From the NCBI GenBank assembly GCA_946886065.1, contig CAMPHU010000272.1, positions 1-5,862 on the forward strand: 5,862 nucleotides of DNA, read 5' to 3'. Source of the DNA: an uncultured Massilia sp. (GTDB lineage: Bacteria; Pseudomonadota; Gammaproteobacteria; Burkholderiales; Burkholderiaceae). The translations under genes were made by a program, and so were the position numbers. Shown in pieces: positions 1-5,862 of the stretch (positions within the stretch are counted from its first letter, which is position 1; every line of letters begins with the position of its first letter). A model generated the notes under the pieces. It saw only the letters and a program-made list of their open reading frames with translations. It searched no databases and was not told the origin of the DNA.

Positions 1-1557
<1,557 letters not shown>

Positions 1558-1577
1558 GCCTTCAGCGCATGCATGGG

Positions 1578-1608
1578 AACGCCGCGAACTTCGCGGCGTT
1601 TTTGTTTT
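1578..1608 (+). terminator. Rho-independent terminator of metH
   Basis: An 8-bp perfect GC-rich stem (1580-1587 with 1591-1598, CGCCGCGA/TCGCGGCG) closes a 3-nt loop. It can be extended by two A-T pairs and is followed by a T-rich run, TTTTTGTTTT (1599-1608). It lies about 20 nt after the metH stop and separates metH transcription from the downstream membrane-protein gene. Confidence 0.9.
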
Positions 1609-1638
1609 CTAAGGCAGTGCAACTCCATCGTTTCCAAG

Positions 1639-1647
1639 GAAAGGAGA
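1639..1647 (+). promoter_or_regulatory. Ribosome binding site that fixes the SPW gene start
   Basis: The sequence GAAAGGAGA contains a full AAGGAG core (1641-1646), with a six-to-seven-nt spacer to the ATG at 1654. An in-frame ATG further upstream at 1573 lies just before the metH terminator hairpin and has no Shine-Dalgarno sequence, so 1654 is the supported start. Confidence 0.8.
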
Positions 1648-1653
1648 ACGGAC

Positions 1654-2031
1654 ATGGCACTGCACTATTCCGCGAAGCGCTGGCAGGATCAGGTGATCCT
1701 CCTGATCGGTGTCTGGCTGATCGTCTCGCCCTGGGTATTCAACTATCCAGCCTCATCCCTGCCGGCCATCAACGCTTATATCGCCGGCATCATCATGGCC
1801 GTGCTGGCGGCCTTCGACCTGTACAAGACCTATGTGTGGGCGGTGCTGCTGAATGTCGTGGTCGGGGCCTGGGTGGCGGTATCGCCCTGGCTGCTGGACA
1901 TCATTCCGGACAGGACGATGACGACCAGCCTGCTGGTGTCGGGGCTGGCGACGGTGGTGCTGGGCTTGTGGGAGCTGCGCAGCGATCCTGAGCTGCACAG
2001 CCAGTGGACGAAATCGGGGGCAACCGGCTAG
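1654..2031 (+). CDS. Small SPW-repeat integral membrane protein
   Basis: The product is 125 residues and mostly hydrophobic. Four membrane segments are visible at roughly 13-29, 37-55, 60-80 and 91-107. The family signature Ser-Pro-Trp occurs twice in equivalent contexts: WLIVSPWVF (SPW at 25-27) and WVAVSPWLL (SPW at 77-79). This points to an internal duplication of a two-helix unit, as in the SPW repeat family (Pfam SPW). The short N-terminus begins ALHYSAKRWQD and the C-terminus is polar. The start at 1654 is chosen for its strong ribosome binding site; an upstream in-frame ATG at 1573 would run through the metH terminator. No function is established for this family, so only membrane location is inferred. 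The gene lies between the metH terminator and a converging - strand gene and is probably monocistronic. I could not identify a convincing sigma-70 promoter in the short space upstream (1609-1638). Confidence 0.88.
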   Translation: MALHYSAKRWQDQVILLIGVWLIVSPWVFNYPASSLPAINAYIAGIIMAVLAAFDLYKTYVWAVLLNVVVGAWVAVSPWLLDIIPDRTMTTSLLVSGLATVVLGLWELRSDPELHSQWTKSGATG

Positions 2032-2062
2032 GCTCTTTGAACGCGGCGCGGCAGTTCTGCTG

Positions 2063-2170
2063 AACTTGGGTCCCCGCCTTCGCGGGGATGACGTGGCAAG
2101 GGATGTGGCGAGATCGAACGTCGTCGCTAACCTAAAGACCGTCATCCCCGCGAAGGCGGGGACCCAAGTT
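2063..2170. repeat. REPIN/dRS3-like perfect 31-bp inverted repeat pair
   Basis: The left arm (2063-2093) and right arm (2140-2170) are exact reverse complements over 31 nt and are separated by 46 nt. Each arm contains its own 7-bp hairpin, TCCCCGC/GCGGGGA, with a 4-nt loop (2071-2088 and 2145-2162). The arms could therefore form two small hairpins or one long stem. The TCCCC-N8-GGGGA core resembles the dRS3 repeats of Neisseria (ATTCCC-N8-GGGAAT) and similar short palindromes dispersed in many proteobacterial genomes. Two such units in inverted orientation match the REPIN layout mobilised by RAYT transposases. The element sits between convergent genes, 31 nt after the SPW stop and 18 nt after the EAL-HDOD stop. 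It may also act as a transcript end or mRNA-stabilising structure for both. Dispersal in the genome is inferred and cannot be seen in one window. Confidence 0.8.
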
Positions 2171-2188
2171 TGCACGATCAGTGTTAGC

Positions 2189-3481
2189 TCAGATCGCGTA
2201 CCGCACCACCTTATCGCTCCACTCGAACGCCGACACCTCGAGCTCCGCCAGGTCGTCGCCATCGAGCGCCAGCTCGTGCAGCGCCGGCATCACCGCATCG
2301 TTGGCGTCGTCCATCTGCTCGATCGACTCCGCCAGGCGCAGCAGCTCGCCGAAGAAGCCCTGGCGCACCAGCAGCGCATGACGCACTTCGTCGATCACGG
2401 GAATCTGTTCCACGATGTCCTGCATCGGGATGCAGAACAAGGTATCCATCAGCGACATCATGCCGACCGTGAAGGCGACGTCGGCCACATTGCGCTGGCC
2501 CGGGCGCAGGCGCTGGGCCAGCAGTTCCATCAGGCGAGCGCGCGTGGTGGCCAGCATCAGGAGCGGGGTCTGGCTGTGGCCGCGTACGCCCGGCTCCGCG
2601 TACAGCAGGATCTGCAGCCAGCGCTGCAGCTGGCGGCGGCCCAGCAGGATCAGGGCCTGGCTGATCGACTCGATGCGGCGGGTGGCGCCCACGGCCGGCG
2701 TGTTCACCAGGCGCAGCAGGTTCAGGCCCAGGGTCAGCTCGCGCTTGACCACCTTCTCGATCTCGCTGTTGTCGGCCTCCGAGGTCACCAGGTTCATCAG
2801 GTCCAGCACCGTCGTCTGCGAAGGCGACAGCTTGCGGCCGGCCATGACGGTCGGCTTGGCGAAGTAATAGCCCTGGAAGTAGTCGAAACCGATGTCCAGG
2901 CAGGTACGGTATTCGGTGTGGGTTTCGACCTTTTCCGCCACCAGGCGCTTGCCGGTGGTGCGCAGGCGCGGCGCCAGCGACAGCAGGGTCACGACCGGCA
3001 GCTCGCGCAGGTCCATCTTGACGAAATCGATCACCGGCAGCAGGCGCGCCAGCGAGGCGCCGTGGGCCGAGGCCTCGGCGGCGAAGCGGAAACCGTGCGA
3101 CGCCAGTTCCGTCATGCGCCCGATGACCGCGTCGTCCGGCTCGACCGAGCGCACGATCTCCAGCACCGTGCGCTCGCGCGGCAGGAAGGCGAACATGTCG
3201 CTCATCAGGACTTCCTTGTCCACGTTCAGGAAGGCGGTGGCGTCGCCGATCGCGCGCGGCAGGCCGAGCTGGGAGGCATGGTGGATGACGCTGGCGCTGG
3301 CCGACAGGCCCGATCCGATCGCGGCCGGATCGATGTCCGCAGCGCCCTGGGCGCTGCCGCGGAACAGCAATTCGTAGCCGTACAAGGCCTGGTTGCGGTC
3401 CAACACCGGCTGGCGCGCGAGGTAGAAATTGCGCATGCGCAGCGGCTGGGACGCGTGGTCGAGGCTTGCGGAGTCGGTCAT
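2189..3481 (-). CDS. EAL-HDOD (YuxH-family) signalling protein with degenerate EAL domain
   Basis: This 430-residue cytoplasmic protein combines an N-terminal EAL-type domain (about 17-215) with a C-terminal HDOD domain (about 220-410). That is the COG3434/YuxH architecture linked to cyclic-di-GMP signalling and motility. EAL landmarks that remain are ELLFR (37-41) in place of ExLxR, Asn86 in FLNVDKE, Glu108 in LEIV, DFVKMD (152-157), AEKVE (182-186) and QGYYF (203-207). The metal-binding DDFG loop is gone: the equivalent stretch after HGF (129-131) reads RFAAEA. Phosphodiesterase activity is therefore unlikely, and a binding or scaffold role is more plausible. The HDOD part includes KRELTLGLNLLRLVNTPAVG (247-266). 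The ATG at 3481 is chosen although its ribosome site (AAAGAGA, 3486-3492) is weak; Met16 has no purine-rich site. A sigma-54-like promoter lies upstream at 3578-3593. Its 3' end converges on the inverted repeat. Confidence 0.93.
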   Translation of the reverse strand: MTDSASLDHASQPLRMRNFYLARQPVLDRNQALYGYELLFRGSAQGAADIDPAAIGSGLSASASVIHHASQLGLPRAIGDATAFLNVDKEVLMSDMFAFLPRERTVLEIVRSVEPDDAVIGRMTELASHGFRFAAEASAHGASLARLLPVIDFVKMDLRELPVVTLLSLAPRLRTTGKRLVAEKVETHTEYRTCLDIGFDYFQGYYFAKPTVMAGRKLSPSQTTVLDLMNLVTSEADNSEIEKVVKRELTLGLNLLRLVNTPAVGATRRIESISQALILLGRRQLQRWLQILLYAEPGVRGHSQTPLLMLATTRARLMELLAQRLRPGQRNVADVAFTVGMMSLMDTLFCIPMQDIVEQIPVIDEVRHALLVRQGFFGELLRLAESIEQMDDANDAVMPALHELALDGDDLAELEVSAFEWSDKVVRYAI

Positions 3482-3577
3482 CTCGTCTCTTTCTGTCGGC
3501 GAATCGGGATACTTTACCGCATCCGCAACCGTTAGTGGCTTTAAGACATTAATTTATCGTCAGAACCTGGCTTTTTA

Positions 3578-3593
3578 TGCATCGCTTGTGCCA
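3578..3593 (-). promoter_or_regulatory. Candidate sigma-54 (-24/-12) promoter for the EAL-HDOD gene
   Basis: Read on the - strand the site is TGGCACAAGCGATGCA, against the RpoN consensus TGGCACG-N4-TTGCW. The whole TGGCAC block is present, the invariant GG (3592-3591) and GC (3580-3579) have the exact 10-nt spacing, and only consensus positions 7 and 12 differ. An A-rich stretch (ATAAAAAG) follows, suited to melting, and a start is expected near 3567-3568. That gives an untranslated leader of about 86 nt before the ATG at 3481. The site starts 2 nt after the stop of the upstream amidotransferase gene, in a 113-nt gap that is visibly more AT-rich than its surroundings. I found no convincing sigma-70 promoter in the gap. 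The match is by eye and untested. Confidence 0.62.
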
Positions 3594-3594
3594 T

Positions 3595-4359
3595 TTATTG
3601 TGGCAGCCCGTCCACGAACATCATCAGCTCGCCCGGCGCGAACTGGGTCCATTGTTCGTTGGTGGTCAGCGGTTCCGTCACGATGATGGCGACCCGGTCG
3701 TTGGGCGTGGTCACCTGCGAGAAGTCGACCGACAGGTCTTCGTCCGAGAGGCAGGCGGTCACGAAAGGATACTTGCGCACCACGTAGCACAGCTTGGTCG
3801 AACAATGGGTGAACAGGGCCGTGCCGTCGGACAGCATCATGTTGAAGGTGCCATGCGCGGCAATCGTGGGCACCAGGCGGTCGAGGGCGGCGCGCAAGGC
3901 GGCGCGCTCCGGCGCCCGGTCGCCGAATTCCTCGCGCAGGCATTGCAGCAGGTAGCAGAAAGCCAGCTCGCTGTCGGTATTGCCGACCGGCCTGAACGGC
4001 CCATTCAGCGCGGGCTGGAATTCCTTGAGGTCGCCGTTATGGGCGAACACCCAGTAGCGCCCCCACAGCTCGCGCACGAAGGGATGGCAGTTCTCGAGCG
4101 CGACCTGCCCTTGCGTGGCCTTGCGGATATGGGCGATGACGTTGGTGGACTTGATCGGATAATGCTTGATCAGTTCGGCGATCGGCGAGGCGATGGCGGC
4201 CTGGTGATCGACGAAGTGGCGAACACCCGCGCCTTCGAAGAAAGCGATGCCCCAGCCGTCATGGTGGGTATCGGTGCGGCCGCCGCGGTGGGCGAAGCCG
4301 GTGAAGGAGAAGACAATGTCGGTAGGGACATTGCAGTTCATTCCGAGTAGCTGACACAT
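3595..4359 (-). CDS. Class II glutamine amidotransferase, YafJ type
   Basis: This 254-residue protein is a stand-alone N-terminal-nucleophile (GATase type 2) glutaminase domain of the YafJ/COG0121 family, which hydrolyses glutamine to release ammonia; the physiological acceptor is unknown. Cys2 directly after the initiator Met is the expected catalytic nucleophile, which fixes the start at 4359. Other family motifs are HHDGWG (32-37), AHIRKAT (76-82, with Arg79), FAHNGD (105-110, supplying the oxyanion Asn108 and Gly109), GNTDSE (126-131, substrate-binding Asp129) and TEPLTTNEQW (228-237). The length is about that of the family and nothing seems missing. No purF- or glmS-like synthase domain is attached. 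It is 88 nt downstream of the DUF3567 gene with a strong hairpin in between, and its stop lies 2 nt before the sigma-54-like site of the next gene. No strong ribosome site is visible; GGTAAG lies about 9 nt before the ATG. Confidence 0.93.
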   Translation of the reverse strand: MCQLLGMNCNVPTDIVFSFTGFAHRGGRTDTHHDGWGIAFFEGAGVRHFVDHQAAIASPIAELIKHYPIKSTNVIAHIRKATQGQVALENCHPFVRELWGRYWVFAHNGDLKEFQPALNGPFRPVGNTDSELAFCYLLQCLREEFGDRAPERAALRAALDRLVPTIAAHGTFNMMLSDGTALFTHCSTKLCYVVRKYPFVTACLSDEDLSVDFSQVTTPNDRVAIIVTEPLTTNEQWTQFAPGELMMFVDGLPQ

Positions 4360-4387
4360 GGGACGCAGCTTACCACGCCCCCAGACC

Positions 4388-4421
4388 AGGGCGCCATCGC
4401 TCGGAGCTTCGATGGCGCCCT
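4388..4421. other. Perfect 12-bp hairpin between the DUF3567 and amidotransferase genes
   Basis: Bases 4388-4399 (AGGGCGCCATCG) pair perfectly with 4410-4421 around a 10-nt loop. Neither strand has a T-run after the stem, so it is not a classical intrinsic terminator. It lies 26 nt after the DUF3567 stop and 28 nt before the amidotransferase start. It could end or stabilise the DUF3567 transcript, or form part of the amidotransferase leader or an operator. The role is unknown. Confidence 0.6.
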
Positions 4422-4447
4422 CAGGCTATGCCGGTGTAGCGCAGTAC

Positions 4448-4705
4448 TTAGTGCAGTACGACAGGTTGGCTCATCAGGGTATCGTAGGAACCCAGGAAGT
4501 CGTCGATTTCTTCCATGGTCGGTTCGCTGGCGATCAGGTTGTTCACGTCACGCCGGAAGGACTGAGCCAGTTTGCCGCCGATGAACGCTTCGCGCCGGCC
4601 GGCCTTGTCGACGATCTCGAAGCCGCCGAAGCGCAGGGCCTCGAGTTCGCGGTCGACACCGAACTCGACGACGCTGTACTGTTCGCTGTTGTAGATCATG
4701 TTCAT
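4448..4705 (-). CDS. DUF3567 family protein (BTH_I0359-like), function unknown
   Basis: The product is a small soluble protein of 85 residues. It opens with MNMIYNSEQYSVVEFG, continues with GGFEIVDKAGRREAFIGG (27-44), and ends with an acidic EEIDDFLGSYD segment (65-75) followed by the terminal QPVVLH. These are the hallmarks I recognise from DUF3567, a short family restricted, as far as I know, to betaproteobacteria. No catalytic motif, signal peptide or membrane segment is visible, so no function is assigned. The start at 4705 has an excellent ribosome site (AGAAGGAG, complement of 4711-4718) with a 5-nt spacer; the second Met, two codons later, is too far from it. The 138 nt upstream (4706-4843) contain no gene. 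They hold a very GC-rich stretch around 4742-4765 (GCCGCGCGGC followed by GGCGGGC repeats) and presumably this gene's promoter, which I could not pinpoint. Confidence 0.9.
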   Translation of the reverse strand: MNMIYNSEQYSVVEFGVDRELEALRFGGFEIVDKAGRREAFIGGKLAQSFRRDVNNLIASEPTMEEIDDFLGSYDTLMSQPVVLH

Positions 4706-4843
4706 GATGACTCCTTCTCTCGATCAGAGTTTGTGAAACCTGCCGCGCGGCGGCGGGCGGCGGGCTCTTCACTTCGCTTAAGAGGTGGGGCTGGCTGAAC
4801 CGATTTCAAGAGACTTCGGATCACCGGGGGTTCCGGCCGGCGT

Positions 4844-5308
4844 TCAGGTCTGGATGTCCGGGTTCAGCGCCAACAGCTGATCGTATGGTGCGTCTTGCAA
4901 CCACGATCGCAACTGATCAAGGTGTTCGCTGCGCGCCAGGCCGATGTACAGACGCCGTGGGCGCTGGCGCAGCAGTCGATTCAATGTTACACGCAAAACG
5001 AGATTGCCGTCGCAGCACAGGCACCCGGGGGCGATGCGCACGACCTGGAGAGAGGGCGTCGACAGCAGCGGCGTGCTGGACGCGGCCATGCCTTCGAGGA
5101 TGACCGCGCTGTCCAGGCGCGCGCCAGCGCTGCCCGGCGGGGACAGGCCTGGCGAAGAAGGCGACGAGGAAGGGGAAAGCGCGCCGGCTGGCGCGGCGAA
5201 ACTATGCGAATCGGGTAGATCGAGCAGCGCCGAGATGGCTTGCTCGCGCGCGCTGGCGGAGGCGCCGGTGACCAGCGTGGTGGCCACTTTGGCGCGGGTC
5301 GACGACAC
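4844..5308 (-). CDS. Truncated, degenerate CobW/COG0523-like protein
   Basis: The protein has 154 residues. The N-terminal beta strand and loop (VATTLVTGASASAREQAISALL, 8-29) has the position and feel of a CobW P-loop (VTGFLGxGKTT). However, the GxxxxGK[S/T] signature is lost: after Gly15 the Gly-Lys-Ser/Thr positions are Ala20, Arg21 and Glu22. A Ser/Pro/Ala-rich low-complexity stretch (about 34-63) replaces the switch region. RIAPGCLCCDGNLVLRVTL (91-109) then carries the GCxCC metal-binding motif (95-99) of COG0523 metallochaperones. RLYIGLARSEHLDQLRSWL (119-137) resembles the family segment 'IExSGLAxP' and its following helix. The second half of the G domain and the CobW C-terminal domain are absent; family members are usually over 300 residues. 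GTP hydrolysis is unlikely, but metal binding by the cysteines is possible. The GTG start lies 6 nt after the response regulator stop, so the two are probably cotranscribed and translationally coupled. The family assignment is inference from motifs. Confidence 0.75.
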   Translation of the reverse strand: MSSTRAKVATTLVTGASASAREQAISALLDLPDSHSFAAPAGALSPSSSPSSPGLSPPGSAGARLDSAVILEGMAASSTPLLSTPSLQVVRIAPGCLCCDGNLVLRVTLNRLLRQRPRRLYIGLARSEHLDQLRSWLQDAPYDQLLALNPDIQT

Positions 5309-5310
5309 TG

Positions 5311-5317
5311 CCCCTCA
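5311..5317 (-). promoter_or_regulatory. Ribosome site overlapping the regulator stop codon
   Basis: On the - strand the junction reads TGAGGGGCAGTG: the stop TGA of the response regulator is part of the GAGG/AGGGG purine tract that precedes the GTG start of the CobW-like gene. This supports the GTG at 5308 over a second in-frame GTG at 5285-5287, which has no purine tract, and suggests translational coupling. The spacing is short, 2-4 nt depending on the pairing used. Confidence 0.6.
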
Positions 5318-5862
5318 CTGCCCTTTCTTGGCCAGCTTGCCCGGCTCGACGCCCAGCTGCTTGAGCTTGCGGTACAGGTGGGTGCGCTCCAGGCCGGTCT
5401 TCTCGGCCACGCGCGTCATGCTGCCGCCCTCGCGGCCCAGGTGGTGCTCGAAATACATGCGCTCGAAGGCGTCGCGCGCTTCGCGCAGCGGCAGGTCGAA
5501 GGACAGGGTGTAGCCGGTGCCTTCGCCGTGCGAGATCGCATGCACCACGCGCGCACCGTTGGGCGGCGCCACCGGCGGCGCGAACATCGGCGCGGCGGAC
5601 GCCGGCTCGGCGGACGCACTCTGCATGCTCTGCACATTCGGGGCAATCGGACGCGGCGGCACCAGCGGCGCGCGCGCCACTTCCTGGGCGCGCGACAGGC
5701 CCTGCTGCACGGCCTTGAGCAATTTTTGCAGGGCGATCGGCTTTTCGAGGAAGTTCAGGGCGCCGATGCGGGTCGCCTCGACGGCGGTGTCGATGGTGGC
5801 GTGGCCCGACATCATGATGACCGGCATGGTCAGCAGGCCGTCGCGCTGCCATTCCTTGAGCA
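5315..5862 (-). CDS. Response regulator, receiver plus Fis-type HTH (N-terminus outside window)
   Basis: The frame runs open to the window edge; 181 residues plus a partial codon are visible. The edge sequence LKEWQRDGLLTMPVIMMSGH is mid-receiver, so the ATG at 5827 is internal. It contains the conserved Ser of MMSGHA (5804-5809 region), and EKP (5738-5746) supplies the invariant Lys-Pro of CheY-like domains. The phospho-acceptor Asp lies outside. IGALNFLEKPI and the following helix resemble NtrX/NtrC-class receivers. An Ala/Pro-rich linker (about 5558-5680) follows, then a Fis-type helix-turn-helix (about 5348-5488) with GGSMTRVAEKTGLERTHLYR and a basic tail. The AAA+ sigma-54-activating ATPase normally placed between these domains is missing, so it should bind DNA but cannot act as a classical sigma-54 activator. 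A partner NtrY-like kinase upstream is expected from related genomes but is not visible. The CobW-like gene follows within 6 nt. Confidence 0.92.
   Translation of the reverse strand, partial: LKEWQRDGLLTMPVIMMSGHATIDTAVEATRIGALNFLEKPIALQKLLKAVQQGLSRAQEVARAPLVPPRPIAPNVQSMQSASAEPASAAPMFAPPVAPPNGARVVHAISHGEGTGYTLSFDLPLREARDAFERMYFEHHLGREGGSMTRVAEKTGLERTHLYRKLKQLGVEPGKLAKKGQ

Noticed and set aside
3493..3516. FliA (sigma-28)-like elements TAAAGTAT and GCCGACAG on the - strand before the EAL-HDOD gene
   Set aside because: Both boxes resemble the flagellar promoter consensus, but the spacer is 8 nt instead of about 11, so a functional sigma-28 promoter is unlikely.
2066..3535. Long + strand open frame of 489 codons opposite the EAL-HDOD gene
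   Set aside because: The product is a His/Gln/Arg-rich low-complexity sequence typical of the antisense of a GC-rich gene. It runs through the inverted repeat and has no recognisable domain, whereas the - strand frame is a clear EAL-HDOD protein.
4085..4100. Second sigma-54-like match on the + strand (TGGCAG with GC at the right distance)
   Set aside because: It is weaker at the -12 side, lies inside the amidotransferase coding sequence on the opposite strand, and no + strand gene follows. It shows that partial matches do occur by chance here.
3577..4350. + strand open frame of 257 codons opposite the amidotransferase
   Set aside because: It is the antisense shadow of a well-supported YafJ-type protein with all catalytic motifs; no domain and no ribosome site.
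4765..4784. CTCTT/AAGAG inverted repeat upstream of the DUF3567 gene
   Set aside because: The stem is only 5 bp with a 10-nt loop and no T-run; too weak to call a terminator or operator.

Overview
The window is GC-rich, gene-dense chromosomal DNA from a betaproteobacterium, most likely a Burkholderiales member near Oxalobacteraceae (Massilia/Telluria type). The assignment rests on a DUF3567 (BTH_I0359-type) gene, which I know only from betaproteobacteria, on the close MetH match to the proteobacterial cobalamin-dependent enzyme, and on a short receiver-Fis response regulator of a kind I associate with Burkholderiales. The genus is an inference.

Left part, + strand (1-2031): the 3' portion of metH (cobalamin-binding and activation domains) ends at 1557 and is followed by a clear intrinsic terminator. 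A separate small membrane protein with two SPW motifs follows at 1654-2031.

Convergence point (2032-2188): it holds a perfect 31-bp inverted repeat with a 46-nt spacer. Each arm is itself a GC-rich hairpin, so the element looks like a REPIN/dRS3-type dispersed repeat.

Right part, - strand (2189-5862), all genes co-directional. In transcription order they are: a response regulator (receiver, Ala/Pro linker, Fis-type helix-turn-helix; N-terminus outside the window); a small CobW/COG0523-like protein with a GCLCC motif but a ruined P-loop, starting 6 nt after the regulator's stop; DUF3567; a YafJ-type class II glutamine amidotransferase; and an EAL-HDOD signalling protein whose EAL domain looks catalytically dead. 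The first two are tightly coupled. The last three are separated by 138, 88 and 113 nt gaps and probably have their own promoters.

The best regulatory signal is a near-consensus sigma-54 (-24/-12) promoter on the - strand at 3578-3593, directly behind the amidotransferase stop and reading into the EAL-HDOD gene. The most unusual protein is the truncated CobW-like partner of the response regulator. I see no CRISPR array, rRNA, tRNA, insertion sequence or phage gene. No wholly new multi-gene system is evident. The regulator plus CobW-like pair and the sigma-54-driven EAL-HDOD gene are the parts worth following up.
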